A stretch of DNA of 64,000 nt from positions 1-64,000 of the forward strand of contig DATNIY010000097.1 in assembly GCA_035604195.1 (NCBI GenBank), given 5' to 3'. Position numbers and translations under genes: made by a program. Of this stretch, positions 18,415-27,700 are shown in pieces. Position 1 is the first letter of the stretch. The number at the start of each line of letters is the position of its first letter. Source of the stretch: DATJLY01 sp035604195. Lineage in GTDB: Bacteria; Pseudomonadota; Alphaproteobacteria; ATCC43930; CGMCC-115725. Under the pieces are notes generated by a model that saw only the letters and a program-made list of their open reading frames with translations, did no database searches and was not told the origin of the DNA.

Positions 18415-19269
18415 TCACGCGACGGCAAGCTGTGCCATCGCGCGGCGCGCCAGGAGCTGCGCCCAGTGCCGCTTCATCGCGCGGCCGCCGTGCTGGTCCT
18501 CGATCGGGTCGAGGTCACGAGCGAGCGCTTCCGCCACAAGCTCGCCGAGATCGCCCGGGGCGGCCGCGCCGGCGGCGGCCGCGGCGTGGCGCGCGAGCCG
18601 CGGATAAGGCTCCGAGCCGAAGACGACGAGCCGGAGTGCGGCGAGCCGGTGGGCTGCGAAATCGGCCTGGCAGGCGATGCCCGCCACCGCGAAATCGCCA
18701 TGCCGGCGGCTCAGTTCGAGAAAGACGCTGCGCTGCCCCGCCCGCTGCCGCGGGATCAAGGCCTCGATGAGGATTTCCTGCGGCCGGCGGTCGGTCTGAA
18801 ACAGTCCGCGGAAGAAATCGCGCGCGGCGACGGTGCGGCGCCCGGCCGCGCTCGCGAGCACGAGACGCGCTTCGAGCGCCACGGCGCAAGCCGGCAGCTC
18901 CGCGGCCGGGTCGGCGAGCGCGAGACTGCCGCCGAAGGTGCCGCGATTGCGGATGGCGGGATGCGCGACATGGCTGATCGCCGCGGCGATGAGCGGCAGA
19001 TCCGCGCGCACGATGTCGGAACGTTCGACCTCGGCATGGCGCGTGAGCGCGCCGATGCGGATGTCATCGCCCTGCCGCTCGATCCCCTGGAGCGCCGCGA
19101 TGCGATTGATGTCGACAAGGATTGCCGGCGCGGACAGACGGAAGGCGAGCGACGGCATCAGGCTTTGGCCGCCGGCAAGAATTTGCGCCTCCTCGCCGTG
19201 GCGCTCGAGCAGAGCAAGCGCCGCTTCGAGCGTGGCGGGACGGGCATAGGCGAAGGCGGGCGCCTTCAC
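18415..19269 (-). CDS. molybdenum hydroxylase FAD subunit (CoxM family)
   Basis: A 284-aa FAD-binding subunit with AGGQSLMPSLAFR and NRGTFGGSLALADPAAELP, the two FAD-contact motifs of the family. GTG 19269 gives the usual N-terminus (VKAPAFAYARPATLEAAL) and has GGAG nine bases upstream; the longer frame above it is non-homologous. It is the promoter-proximal gene of a unit running FAD, FeS, Mo, binding protein, livH-M-G-F. A 199-bp gap separates it from the divergent Rieske oxygenase genes. Confidence 0.9.
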   Translation of the reverse strand: MKAPAFAYARPATLEAALALLERHGEEAQILAGGQSLMPSLAFRLSAPAILVDINRIAALQGIERQGDDIRIGALTRHAEVERSDIVRADLPLIAAAISHVAHPAIRNRGTFGGSLALADPAAELPACAVALEARLVLASAAGRRTVAARDFFRGLFQTDRRPQEILIEALIPRQRAGQRSVFLELSRRHGDFAVAGIACQADFAAHRLAALRLVVFGSEPYPRLARHAAAAAGAAAPGDLGELVAEALARDLDPIEDQHGGRAMKRHWAQLLARRAMAQLAVA

Positions 19270-19405
19270 GCCGGCGCTCCGACACAGGGCGCGGCAAATC
19301 TTCGACGATGACGGCTCCGTGCCATGATTGCCGGCCCCTCGCTGGTGACGGCGCGCCAGCGCCGCGGATGATATCGCCAAGCCTATAACCGAACAAGATT
19401 CGACT

Positions 19406-19435
19406 TTGACACTCGGAGCCGCGGCGCGGGATACT
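19406..19435 (+). promoter_or_regulatory. candidate sigma-70 promoter for first Rieske oxygenase
   Basis: TTGACA at 19406-19411 is a perfect -35 hexamer. After 18 bases comes GATACT (19430-19435), 4 of 6 to TATAAT. Initiation near 19442 would leave a leader of about 27 bases before ATG 19469. This is a prediction from hexamers alone. Confidence 0.45.
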
Positions 19436-19468
19436 TGCCGCACGTGGTAACGCGGCGGGCGTCACGCC

Positions 19469-20785
19469 ATGGCAAGCATCACCATCGAGGAACTCCGCGG
19501 GCTGGTGAAGCCCGATCGCGTCCACCGGCGTGTCTATACCGATCCCGCCATCTTCGCGCTGGAGATGGATCGCATCTTCGGCCGCGCCTGGCTTTACGTT
19601 GCGCATGAGAGCCAGCTCAGGAATCACGGCGACTTCGCGCGCGCGCGCATGGGGCGCCACGAGGTCGTGGTGACCCGTCATCCCGACGGGGGATTGTTCG
19701 CGCTGCTCAATCGCTGCGCCCATCGCGGCGCGCGATTCTGCATGGCGCCGCGCGGCAACAGCCGCTCCTTCACCTGTCCCTATCACGGCTGGAGCTACGG
19801 CCCGGACGGCGCACTCGAAGGCGTGCCGTATCGGCAGAGCTATCCCGCTTCGTTCCGGCTCGAGGATCCGGCCAATCATCTCGCGCGGGCGCCGCGGGTC
19901 GCGAGCTACCGCGGCTTCGTCTTCGCCAGCCTCGCCGCCGACGGGCCCTCCTTGCGCGAGCATCTGGGCTCGATGACGGACGCGTTCGACAATCTGATCG
20001 ACCGCGCTCCGGCGGGCGAGATCGAGCTCTCCGACAACAGCTTCCAATGGGAATACCGCGGCAACTGGAAGATCCATCACGAGAACGCGAACGACGTGTT
20101 TCATCCGGGCTTCGTCCATGAATCTTCGGTCAGCGTCGCCGGCAATTCGCCCGTGGCAAGCGCCGCCTATGATGATGGCCAGACCCGCGAGATGCTGCGG
20201 GCCAACGGCTTCAGCCGGCGCGAGTGGGAGAACGTCGAGCTCATCGGCTTCGATGCCGGGCACAGCTACATGAGCGGCTTCTACCGCGCCGGCATCATCG
20301 CGCCGCACAGCGATGATCCCGTCCGCGCCCGCTATCGCGCGGCGCTGGCGGCGCGCTGCGGCGAGGCGCGCGCCGAGGAAATCATCCTCCTCGACCGCTT
20401 CAACAACATCATCTACCCCAACCTCGTCGTCAACGCGCAGTTCCACCAGCTTCGCGTGGTTCACCCGGTCGCCGCCGACCGCTCGATCGTCGCCGCCCAT
20501 TGCTTCAAGCTCAAGGGCGCGCCCGACGAGATTTTCCACCGCGCCGTGCGCTTCCTCAACACCATCAGCTCGCCCGCTTCGATGGTCTTCACCGACGATG
20601 TCGAGATCTTCGCCCGCTGCCAGGCCGGCTTGGCCGATGACGCCGATGACTGGGTCGATATGGCGCGCGGCCTCGACACCGACCGGCGCGACAATGACGG
20701 AAGACGAACGGGCCATGCGAGCGAGCTGCCCAACCGGTCGCAATTCACCGCCTGGCTCGGCTACATGACCCGGGCGGCGGCGTGA
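19469..20785 (+). CDS. Rieske non-heme iron oxygenase, alpha subunit (first copy)
   Basis: A 438-aa ring-hydroxylating oxygenase large subunit. The Rieske [2Fe-2S] ligands are C83-x-H85 and C103-x2-H106. The mononuclear iron site is in the NWK...EN..D..H....H segment, with D209 bridging and H212 and H217 as ligands; the third ligand is probably an Asp in the TDDVEIF segment. It forms an alpha/beta pair with the next gene, with GTGA overlap. It lies divergent from the molybdenum hydroxylase operon, suggesting consecutive steps on one substrate. No ferredoxin or reductase is encoded beside it. Confidence 0.92.
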   Translation: MASITIEELRGLVKPDRVHRRVYTDPAIFALEMDRIFGRAWLYVAHESQLRNHGDFARARMGRHEVVVTRHPDGGLFALLNRCAHRGARFCMAPRGNSRSFTCPYHGWSYGPDGALEGVPYRQSYPASFRLEDPANHLARAPRVASYRGFVFASLAADGPSLREHLGSMTDAFDNLIDRAPAGEIELSDNSFQWEYRGNWKIHHENANDVFHPGFVHESSVSVAGNSPVASAAYDDGQTREMLRANGFSRREWENVELIGFDAGHSYMSGFYRAGIIAPHSDDPVRARYRAALAARCGEARAEEIILLDRFNNIIYPNLVVNAQFHQLRVVHPVAADRSIVAAHCFKLKGAPDEIFHRAVRFLNTISSPASMVFTDDVEIFARCQAGLADDADDWVDMARGLDTDRRDNDGRRTGHASELPNRSQFTAWLGYMTRAAA

Positions 20786-21285
20786 GCGCGGCGGCAGCGC
20801 ACGTGGCGCCGGACCTCGCCCGCGAAATCGAGCAGTTTCTCTATCGCGAGGCGCGGCTTCTGGACACGGGCCGGTTCGAGGAGTGGCTCGAGCTCTTTGC
20901 GCCCGATGGCGTCTATTGGGTCCCGAGCCGGCCCGGCCAGACCGATCCGCTGGCGGTGGCCTCGCTCTTCTATGAGGACCGCGCCATCCTCGCGATGCGT
21001 GTGCAGCGCCTGCTGCAGCATCGCGCGCATGTGCTCGCGCCCATTCCGCGGACGACGCATCTCCTCGGCAACATCGCGCTGATGGCCGATGATTCGGCAA
21101 GCGGAGAGCACGGCGTCGAATGCGCTTTCATCATGGTGGAGCATCGCGAGGACCGGCAACGGATCTACTCCGGCCGGTGCCTTCACCGGCTGCGGCGGCT
21201 CGACGGCGCGTGGCGCATCGCGCTCAAGCGGGTCGAGTTGGTCGATTGCGACGGCGTTCACAGCGCCTTGACGATTCCGTTTTGA
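20782..21285 (+). CDS. Rieske oxygenase, beta subunit (first copy)
   Basis: A 167-aa SnoaL/NTF2-fold small subunit of aromatic ring-hydroxylating dioxygenases, with IEQFLYREARLLDTGRFEEW and TTHLLGNIAL landmarks. GTG 20782 overlaps the alpha stop by four bases, so the subunits are translationally coupled. Beta subunits are structural and stabilise the alpha3beta3 hexamer. Confidence 0.9.
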   Translation: MSAAAAHVAPDLAREIEQFLYREARLLDTGRFEEWLELFAPDGVYWVPSRPGQTDPLAVASLFYEDRAILAMRVQRLLQHRAHVLAPIPRTTHLLGNIALMADDSASGEHGVECAFIMVEHREDRQRIYSGRCLHRLRRLDGAWRIALKRVELVDCDGVHSALTIPF

Positions 21286-21433
21286 CGCGGCCCCGGTTTT
21301 GGTCCAGGTCAAGAAAACGGCGGCTCTTGCTCGCCATCGGGCGCGCCATTGAGGGGTTGGTCGAGGTGGTCTGCGCCATGATGCTCGGCAACTCGCGTCG
21401 GCGCCAAGCCCGCAAATGGTCGATCGCGCGGCC

Positions 21434-22600
21434 TCAATCCAGGAGATCGCGGAAGACGGCGTAGAGATTGTCCTTGCGCTCGATGCCGACGCCCGGCGCG
21501 TCGCCTGGCGTGATCTGACCGTCGGCGAGCGAGACGCCCGCGGCAAACCCGCCATAGAGGCTCGACGCATCGGGCGCCGCCTCGTGGCCGCCGAGCCCGA
21601 GCCCGGCGACCACCTGCAGCGCTAGAAGATGTCCGGCATGGGGCCAGCAGCGCCGCCGCGACCAGCCCTGCTCTTCCATGAGCGCAAGGATACGCAAATA
21701 TTCGGGGATGCCGTAGCTGTGCGAGATGTCCATCTGCAAGAGGTCGCGATCCGGCCTGAGCCCGCCATAGCGCAGAAGATTTCGCGCATCCGCCGCCGAA
21801 AACAGATTCTCGCCGGTCCCGATCGGCGTGGGGAACGCCGCCGCGAGTTCGGCATGGAGCGCGTAATCGAGCGGATCGACCGGCTCCTCGATCCAGGCGA
21901 GCTCATAGGGCGCGACGGCCAGGAAGGTGTCGCGGGCGCGCTCGCGCGGGAAGGTGCCGTTGCAATCGACGGCAAGCGCGGCGCCGCTGCCGAGTATGCT
22001 CAGCGCCGCTTCGATCCGCCGCCGGTCGTGGTCGAGCGGCGTGCCGCCGATTTTGATCTTGACGCGGCGAAAGCCCTGGTCAAGATAGCGCTTCATCTCG
22101 TCCTGGAGTGCGGCGAGATCGTCGCCCGGCAGGTAATGACCGCCGCTGGCATAGACCGCAACATGTGGCTCTGCCGCGCCGTCGCCGAAGCGCTCGGCGA
22201 GCAGCCGCCACAGCGGCTTTTGTTCGAGCTTCGCCGCGAGATCCCAGACCGCCGCATCGATCAGCCCGACGGCGCCCGGCCGCTCGCCATGGCCGCCCGG
22301 CTTCTCGTCGCGCATGACGATCGACCAGATCTTGAGGGGATCGATCATGCCGCGCGCCTCATCGGCGTAGTCGTCGGGGTGCGCCGCCATGAGCCGCGGC
22401 AGGAAGCGCTCGCGCAGCAGCCCGCCATGGCCGTACCGCCCGATCGAATCGAAGGCAAGTCCCACGACCGGCCGCCCGTCGCGGATGACATCGGTGACGA
22501 TGGCGAGCGCGCTCGCAGTCATCGCGGCGAAGCTGATGCTGGCATTGCGCAGGGGCGCGGCGAGGGCGACGGTCTTTTCGCGAACCGCGACGATGCGCAT
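21434..22600 (-). CDS. enolase-superfamily dehydratase, D(-)-tartrate dehydratase-like
   Basis: A 388-aa mandelate-racemase/enolase-superfamily protein. Its sequence runs parallel to Bradyrhizobium D-tartrate dehydratase as I remember it: NEKPGGHGER-like loop at 99-107, KIKIGG with catalytic K183, metal ligands D212, E238 and E264 (GTGENLF), and catalytic H321 (CWPHAGHLL). It would dehydrate a hydroxy-diacid to a 2-oxo acid such as oxaloacetate. In this setting it may act on a ring-cleavage product instead of tartrate. It converges on the Rieske beta gene across 148 bp. Confidence 0.82.
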   Translation of the reverse strand: MRIVAVREKTVALAAPLRNASISFAAMTASALAIVTDVIRDGRPVVGLAFDSIGRYGHGGLLRERFLPRLMAAHPDDYADEARGMIDPLKIWSIVMRDEKPGGHGERPGAVGLIDAAVWDLAAKLEQKPLWRLLAERFGDGAAEPHVAVYASGGHYLPGDDLAALQDEMKRYLDQGFRRVKIKIGGTPLDHDRRRIEAALSILGSGAALAVDCNGTFPRERARDTFLAVAPYELAWIEEPVDPLDYALHAELAAAFPTPIGTGENLFSAADARNLLRYGGLRPDRDLLQMDISHSYGIPEYLRILALMEEQGWSRRRCWPHAGHLLALQVVAGLGLGGHEAAPDASSLYGGFAAGVSLADGQITPGDAPGVGIERKDNLYAVFRDLLD

Positions 22601-22640
22601 GGGCCGCCGCTATTTTCTCCGGCCTGCGGGCCAGCGCCGG

Positions 22641-23045
22641 TCAGCGCGGCGTCTTGGCCTGCGTCCAGTCGTGCTCGGAGACGTCGAAGACGATTCCGAG
22701 CGGGTCCTTGAACTTGGTCTCGGCATCGACGCCGGGGTAGTGGTCGGGCAGCTTGAGGAAGAAACGGCCGCCGTTTTGCTCGATCCTGCGCGTGGTCTCT
22801 GCCGCGTCCTCGACGACGAAGCCCATGTGATGCAGCCCGGCCCAATCCGGGCTGTTGATCCCGCCCTGCGTCCCCGGCGGGAAGTTGAGCAGGGTGAGAT
22901 TCATCACCCCGTCCGAGAGCATGATCGCGTTGCCGATCGGACTCTCTGCCTCGGCCACGCGTTTCAATTCCAGTGCCGATTCATAGAACCGCGCCGCCGT
23001 CTCGAGGTCGGGCACTTGGATCGCAATATGTCGAAGCTTCGCCAT
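22641..23045 (-). CDS. VOC-family (glyoxalase/bleomycin-resistance/dioxygenase fold) protein
   Basis: A 134-aa single VOC module pair with H6 in LRHIAIQVPDLE, a central LHHMGFVVED and a C-terminal DPLGIVFDVSE, fitting the usual metal-binding positions. Single-domain VOC proteins include lactoylglutathione lyases, methylmalonyl-CoA epimerases and small extradiol enzymes. The gene is 40 bp upstream of the enolase-superfamily gene on the same strand and probably shares its transcript. Confidence 0.8.
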   Translation of the reverse strand: MAKLRHIAIQVPDLETAARFYESALELKRVAEAESPIGNAIMLSDGVMNLTLLNFPPGTQGGINSPDWAGLHHMGFVVEDAAETTRRIEQNGGRFFLKLPDHYPGVDAETKFKDPLGIVFDVSEHDWTQAKTPR

Positions 23046-23111
23046 GGACGTGGCACTCTTTGCCGCACTGCTCTGAGTATCGCCGCTTTACGCGCCGATG
23101 TCCACGCGGGC

Positions 23112-23915
23112 TTAACCCGCGCCCGCCGCGTCGTGGTGCTGCGCGCGATGCGAGACGTGCCAAGGGCAGACCAGGCGCTCAACGAGATCGACGATGTAGA
23201 ACAGGACGGTGCCGAGAAAGCCCAAGAGGACGATCGCGGCGAAGACGCGGGTCGTCTGGAAGGCGCCTTGCGCCGACAGGATGACATAGCCCAATCCCGC
23301 CTGCGAGGCGACGAACTCGCCGGCAATGGCGCCCACGAGCGCCAGCGAGATCGCCACCTTCATGCCGGCGAAGAGATAAGGCAGCGCATTGGGCAGGCGC
23401 AGCCACAGAAGCGTCTTGAGCGGCGTGCCGCGGAGCGAGCGGAAGAGATCGACGGCGTCCGGATCGACCGAGCGCAAGCCCAGGACGGTGTCGACGACGA
23501 TCGAGAACAGCGCGATCAGGAACGATATCGCGATCTTCGATTGGAGCCCGGTGCCGAGCCAGATGATGAAGAGCGGCGCGAGCGCGATCTTCGGCACGCT
23601 GTTGAGCGCCACCAAGAGAGTGTAGAGCGTATTCTCGAGCAGGCGCGAATAGACGATGCCGATCGCTGCGAGACAGCCGAAAGCGACCGCGACGAGGAAG
23701 CCCAGAAGCGTCGCGCCGATGGTGTCGAGCGAATTGCCGAGATACCACAGCGGCGCGCTCAAGAGCTCGCGGAAGATCGCGATTGGTCCCGGCAGCAAAT
23801 ATTCGGGCGGCCGCAGGACGAAAACGCCAAATTGCCAGACGGCGAAAAACCCCGTGACGACCAGCACGATGTGAAAACTGCGGCGGGCGGCGGCGGCCGA
23901 ATCAGTCGCGAGCAT
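23112..23915 (-). CDS. ABC transporter permease, SsuC/TauC family
   Basis: A 267-aa inner-membrane permease with about six membrane segments and an EAA-type loop (DLFRSLRGTPLKTLLWLRLPNALPYLFAG). The family imports sulfonates, taurine, pyrimidine precursors, nitrate or phthalate-like acids. The start overlaps the ATPase gene by 14 bases. No binding protein gene adjoins it; two NMT1-type proteins elsewhere (8476-9363 and 47224-48213) are candidates. Confidence 0.88.
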   Translation of the reverse strand: MLATDSAAAARRSFHIVLVVTGFFAVWQFGVFVLRPPEYLLPGPIAIFRELLSAPLWYLGNSLDTIGATLLGFLVAVAFGCLAAIGIVYSRLLENTLYTLLVALNSVPKIALAPLFIIWLGTGLQSKIAISFLIALFSIVVDTVLGLRSVDPDAVDLFRSLRGTPLKTLLWLRLPNALPYLFAGMKVAISLALVGAIAGEFVASQAGLGYVILSAQGAFQTTRVFAAIVLLGFLGTVLFYIVDLVERLVCPWHVSHRAQHHDAAGAG

Positions 23916-24726
23916 GAGAGCCTCTCAATATGCCGAAGCCTTCGAAGACTTGGCGAATGCGGGATACGTAGTCGCTGAAGGCCGGGGTCTCGCGGATGGC
24001 GAGCGGCCGCGGCCGCGGCAGATCGACGGCGATCACGTCGACGACGCGCCCGGGCGAGCGCGACATGACGAAGATGCGGTCGGACAGGAAGACCGCTTCG
24101 GGAATGCTGTGCGTGACGAAGACCACCGTCTTGGCGTCCGCCATCCACACGCGCTGCAGCTCGAGATTAAGCTCGTCCCGCGTCATCGCATCGAGCGCGC
24201 CGAACGGCTCGTCCATCAGCAGCAGCGACGGGTTGAGCAGCAGCGCGCGACAGATCGCCACCCGCTGCCGCATGCCGCCTGAGAGCTCCCAGGGGTAGCG
24301 GTTCTCGAAGCCGCCGAGGCCGATGAGCTCCAGCAGCGCGTGCGCCTTCGGAACCCACGGCTCGACCGCAAGGCCCTTGATCCGGCACGGCAGCAGGATG
24401 TTGCGAACGACCGTCAGCCAGTCGAGCAGCACGTCGCGCTGGAAGACGATGCCCATGTGCTCGGGCGGCCCGTCGACCGGGTTGTCGCTGATCGAGATGC
24501 TTCCGGCCGTGGTCCGCTCGAGCCCGGCGATGCAGCGTAGGAGCGTGCTCTTGCCGCAGCCCGACGGCCCGAGCAGGCTGACGAATTCCGCAGCCCCGAT
24601 CGACAGCGATACGTGTTTGAGCGCGGTCACGCCGCCGCCGCGCGTCATATAAATCTTTTCGAGCGCCTCGATGCGCAGGAAGTCCGCGGAGGCGGTCGCG
24701 GGATGCCGCGTCGGTGCCAGGGACAA
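23902..24726 (-). CDS. ABC transporter ATPase, SsuB/TauB family
   Basis: A 274-aa ATPase with Walker A GPSGCGKST, signature LSGGMRQR and Walker B LLLMDEPFGALD. The only start compatible with the complete N-terminal domain is TTG 24726; no ATG or GTG lies between it and the first conserved strand (FLRIEALEKIY). A weak TTG start suggests low expression or an unrecognised regulatory feature. Confidence 0.88.
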   Translation of the reverse strand: MSLAPTRHPATASADFLRIEALEKIYMTRGGGVTALKHVSLSIGAAEFVSLLGPSGCGKSTLLRCIAGLERTTAGSISISDNPVDGPPEHMGIVFQRDVLLDWLTVVRNILLPCRIKGLAVEPWVPKAHALLELIGLGGFENRYPWELSGGMRQRVAICRALLLNPSLLLMDEPFGALDAMTRDELNLELQRVWMADAKTVVFVTHSIPEAVFLSDRIFVMSRSPGRVVDVIAVDLPRPRPLAIRETPAFSDYVSRIRQVFEGFGILRGSHARD

Positions 24727-25030
24727 GGCTCTGAGCTTGGGATGAAGCGTCGACGGCGAGATTGGCCCAGGACTGACCGGCTCGTCAATCTCAATTCCGC
24801 TTCTATTCCCGCAAGACGCAGCCGGAGTAGAGTGGCGGCAAGCGACAGACGCGATGCGCGCCGGCGCGGCGCCGCGCGCGGCTTTCCCACATCGATGACA
24901 TGATCATTCTCTATTGCCGGGCGGGGGACGCGGCGGCGGCGCAGAGGACAACCGCGTTGACTGAATGGTCAGCGCGATGATATCCAGACTGATCCCGGTT
25001 CTTCCCGATTGACCCGAGCGGAGAGACGCC
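24727..25030. other. 304-bp divergent intergenic region
   Basis: The region separates the SsuBC-type genes (minus) from the cupin/extradiol operon (plus). It contains the palindrome at 24958-24971 and otherwise no gene, RNA structure or clear promoter hexamers that I can support. Confidence 0.5.
24958..24971. promoter_or_regulatory. palindrome TGAC-N6-GTCA, possible operator
   Basis: TGAC at 24958-24961 and GTCA at 24968-24971 form an inverted repeat around TGAATG, about 60-70 bp before the cupin start. The shape suits a TetR- or GntR-type operator for the extradiol operon. No regulator gene is nearby, and a 4-base arm can arise by chance. Confidence 0.3.
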
Positions 25031-25558
25031 ATGGGTATCGCCCGGCACGCCATGCCTCCCGAGGTTGCCAAGCTGTCGCTTGCGGAGATCGCCGACCGCT
25101 ATGTCGGCCGCTTCCGCGACAAGACGCCCGACTGGGACGCCTTCGAGGACGCCAAGATCGACGGCTTTCGCCGGGCGCAGCACCGCTTCATCGGTGCCGG
25201 CGGATCGGGCAAGCATGACGACCCTACGGTCATCCCCGCGCGCGCCTTCACCCTCAGCATCATGTTCGTGCCGCCGGGCCAGGGAAACGCGCCGCACACG
25301 CATGAGGTCGAGGAAGTCTTCTTCGTGCTGCAGGGCTATCTTTCGGTCTTCGTCGAGGATGAGACCGGGCGGCGGGTGACGCGCCGGCTGGGTCCCTGGG
25401 AATGCATCGCCTGCCCGCCCGGCGTCATCCACGGCTACCAGAACGACGGCCTCGAGCCGGTCTATTTCCAAGTGATGCTGGGGCGGGGCAAGCCCGAGAC
25501 CATGGGCTACGCCGACGAGGCGCTCTATCAACGCCGCGACGCGCATCTCAAGGGTTGA
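25031..25558 (+). CDS. cupin-domain protein
   Basis: A 175-aa protein with one conserved cupin barrel: motif 1 PHTHEVEEVFFVLQG (His-x-His and Glu) and motif 2 PPGVIHGYQN supply a metal site. Single cupins in aromatic operons include ring-cleavage enzymes and metal-dependent isomerases, but many are undefined. GGAGAG precedes the ATG. The extradiol dioxygenase follows after 39 bp. Confidence 0.8.
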   Translation: MGIARHAMPPEVAKLSLAEIADRYVGRFRDKTPDWDAFEDAKIDGFRRAQHRFIGAGGSGKHDDPTVIPARAFTLSIMFVPPGQGNAPHTHEVEEVFFVLQGYLSVFVEDETGRRVTRRLGPWECIACPPGVIHGYQNDGLEPVYFQVMLGRGKPETMGYADEALYQRRDAHLKG

Positions 25559-25597
25559 GGATCGCGCGGAGGCGTCGAGAATGCGGCGGAGCGAGCG

Positions 25598-26659
25598 ATG
25601 AGCGGAATTCTCGGCGGCGCCTTGGTGCCGCACGCGCCGCAATTCTTCTCGCTGCCGGAGACCGAGGACAAGGCCACCGTCGCGCGCGTGCGCACGATCA
25701 TGGGCGAGGTCGGACGCAAGCTCGCCGCGCTCAAGCCCGATGTCTGGATCATCATCGCCAACGATCACGCCAACCAGTTCCTCCTGCACCTCACGGCGCC
25801 CTTCGCCTTCCATCTCGGGCGCGAGGTCGGCGGCTCCTTCGTCGGCCGCGAGTTCCGCTACGATGTCGCAAGCGATGTCGCGATGCGCCTCCTGCAGCAC
25901 ATGCAGGCGGAAGGCTTCGATCCCGCCTTCAGCAATACGGCCGGCATCGATTACGCCTTCGGCATTCCCTTGACCTTCCTCGGCGTCGCCGCGCCGATCG
26001 TGCCGATCTATGTCAATTCCTATGTGCCGCCGCAGCCGCCGATGCTGCGCTGCTTCGCCTTCGGCGAGGCGCTGGCGCGCGGCGTCGCGGCTACCGGCAT
26101 CGGCGCCGTCGTCATTGCCAGCGGCGGCATGTCGCATTTCCCCGGCACCAACCGCTATGCGCGGCCGGAGGTGGATTTCGACCGCCGGCTCTTCGAGATC
26201 CTCAAGACCGGCAATTTGCGCGCGCTCCTGGGTCTCGAGGAGCGCGTCCTCGACGATCACGGCAATGTCGAGCTGCGCTCCTGGGCGATCGCGGCCGGCA
26301 TGCTCGGCGAGCGCAAGCCCGATATCAGCGCCTTCGAGCCGAGCTGGCATCACACTTATGCGACGATGGCGTGGCATGAGCCCGCGCCGGCGCGCAGCGA
26401 TCCGCTGCACTATCCGCCGATCCATCCCGAGCGCATCCGCCTGACCGAGTTGCTCTATCGCCTCGCCAACGATGACACGGAGCGCCGCCGCTATCTCGCG
26501 GACTCCGCGGGCTATGCGGCCTCGGCGGGCCTCGCCGAAGAGGAGCGGCAGGCGCTCGCCGGGCTCGATCAGACGCGGCTTCTCGCTCTCGGCATCCACC
26601 CGCTGGTGTTCTTCCTGGCGCAATTGCAGATCGAACGGCAGCGGGCACAACAGCGCTAG
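25598..26659 (+). CDS. class III extradiol dioxygenase, fused LigB-LigA type
   Basis: A 353-aa ring-cleavage dioxygenase. Residues 1 to about 270 are LigB-like with iron ligands H12 (LVPHAPQF) and H57 (ANDHANQF) and the catalytic histidine in SGGMSHFPG. Residues from about 278 to 345 resemble the small LigA subunit (LTELLYRLAND ... YLADSAGYAA ... LAEEERQALAG ... LLALGIHPLVFFLAQ). Fused enzymes such as gallate dioxygenase DesB have this architecture, whereas protocatechuate 4,5-dioxygenase keeps the parts separate. It would open a catechol, gallate-type or hydroxypyridine ring between or beside hydroxyls using Fe(II) and O2. Confidence 0.87.
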   Translation: MSGILGGALVPHAPQFFSLPETEDKATVARVRTIMGEVGRKLAALKPDVWIIIANDHANQFLLHLTAPFAFHLGREVGGSFVGREFRYDVASDVAMRLLQHMQAEGFDPAFSNTAGIDYAFGIPLTFLGVAAPIVPIYVNSYVPPQPPMLRCFAFGEALARGVAATGIGAVVIASGGMSHFPGTNRYARPEVDFDRRLFEILKTGNLRALLGLEERVLDDHGNVELRSWAIAAGMLGERKPDISAFEPSWHHTYATMAWHEPAPARSDPLHYPPIHPERIRLTELLYRLANDDTERRRYLADSAGYAASAGLAEEERQALAGLDQTRLLALGIHPLVFFLAQLQIERQRAQQR

Positions 26660-26687
26660 GCGCCGCGCGCGACAGAAAGGAAGGATC

Positions 26688-27683
26688 ATGCCGGTTCAGA
26701 TTCCCATCACCATCGCCTGTGGCGACTACGACCGCACCCGCGCGATCAAGGACGGGCGCGTCGCGGTCGAGGGCTGCGCCGTGACCTATCTGCCGCTCGA
26801 GCCGGAGGAGGTGTTCTTCCGCGCCTTCCGCTATCACGAATTCGATGTCTGCGAGCTGTCCTTCAGCAGCTATCTCCGCATTACCGATGGCGGGCAGTCG
26901 CACTATATCGGCATTCCCGCCTTCGTCTCGCGCGTCTTCCGCCACTCCGGCATCTACATCCGCACCGACCGCGGCATCAACACGCCGGCCGACCTCAAGG
27001 GCCGGCTCATTGGCCTGCCGGAATATCAGATCACCGCGGTGGTGTGGATGCGCGGCATCCTCCAGGACGAATATGGCGTCCGCCCGACCGATATGCGCTG
27101 GCGCTCGGGCGGGATCGAGGAGGCGGGCCGCGACGAGCGCACGCCGCTCGCGCCCATTCCGGGCCTCGATTTGCAGCCGATCGCAGCCGACAAGACGCTG
27201 TCGGGCATGCTGGCAGCAGGCGAGCTCGATGCCGTCTTCAGCGCGCGTGCGCCGTCATGTTACCTGCGCGGCGCGCCCAATGTCGGGCGGCTCTTCCCGG
27301 ATTACCGCACCGTCGAGAAGGCCTATTACAAGAAGACCGCCATGTTTCCGATCATGCATCTGATCGGGCTGCGCAAGAGCCTGGCCGAGCAGCATCCCTG
27401 GCTGCCGACGAGCCTCTACAAGGCCTTCATCGAAGCGAAGGCCTATGCGATGCGCGAGGTGCGCGAAATCAATGCGTTGCCGGTGAGCTTGCCTTGGCTC
27501 GAGGCGGAGGCGCGCGAGACGGCGGCGCTGATGGGCGAGGATTTCTGGCGCTACGGCGTCGCCGAGAACCGCAAGGAGATCGAGACGCTGGCGCGCTATG
27601 CGCACGAGCAGGGGCTGGTGAAGCAAAGGCTCGGCGTCGAGAGCCTCTTCGCCCGGCCGACGCTGGAGATCTCGAAGATCTAG
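26688..27683 (+). CDS. 4,5-dihydroxyphthalate decarboxylase family protein
   Basis: A 331-aa protein of the NMT1 fold. The opening (ITIACGDYDRTRAIKDGRV) and motifs FFRAFRYHEFDVCELSFSSY, GLPEYQITAVVWMRGIL and LFPDYRTVEKAYYKKTAMFPIMH match the 4,5-dihydroxyphthalate decarboxylase (Pht5) group. There is no signal peptide, and GGAAGG precedes ATG 26688. It would remove a ring carboxylate after dihydroxylation. Directly downstream of the fused extradiol dioxygenase, it fits a decarboxylate-then-cleave order. The exact substrate is unknown. Confidence 0.83.
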   Translation: MPVQIPITIACGDYDRTRAIKDGRVAVEGCAVTYLPLEPEEVFFRAFRYHEFDVCELSFSSYLRITDGGQSHYIGIPAFVSRVFRHSGIYIRTDRGINTPADLKGRLIGLPEYQITAVVWMRGILQDEYGVRPTDMRWRSGGIEEAGRDERTPLAPIPGLDLQPIAADKTLSGMLAAGELDAVFSARAPSCYLRGAPNVGRLFPDYRTVEKAYYKKTAMFPIMHLIGLRKSLAEQHPWLPTSLYKAFIEAKAYAMREVREINALPVSLPWLEAEARETAALMGEDFWRYGVAENRKEIETLARYAHEQGLVKQRLGVESLFARPTLEISKI

Positions 27684-27700
27684 CCCGCCCCGTGCGGCCG

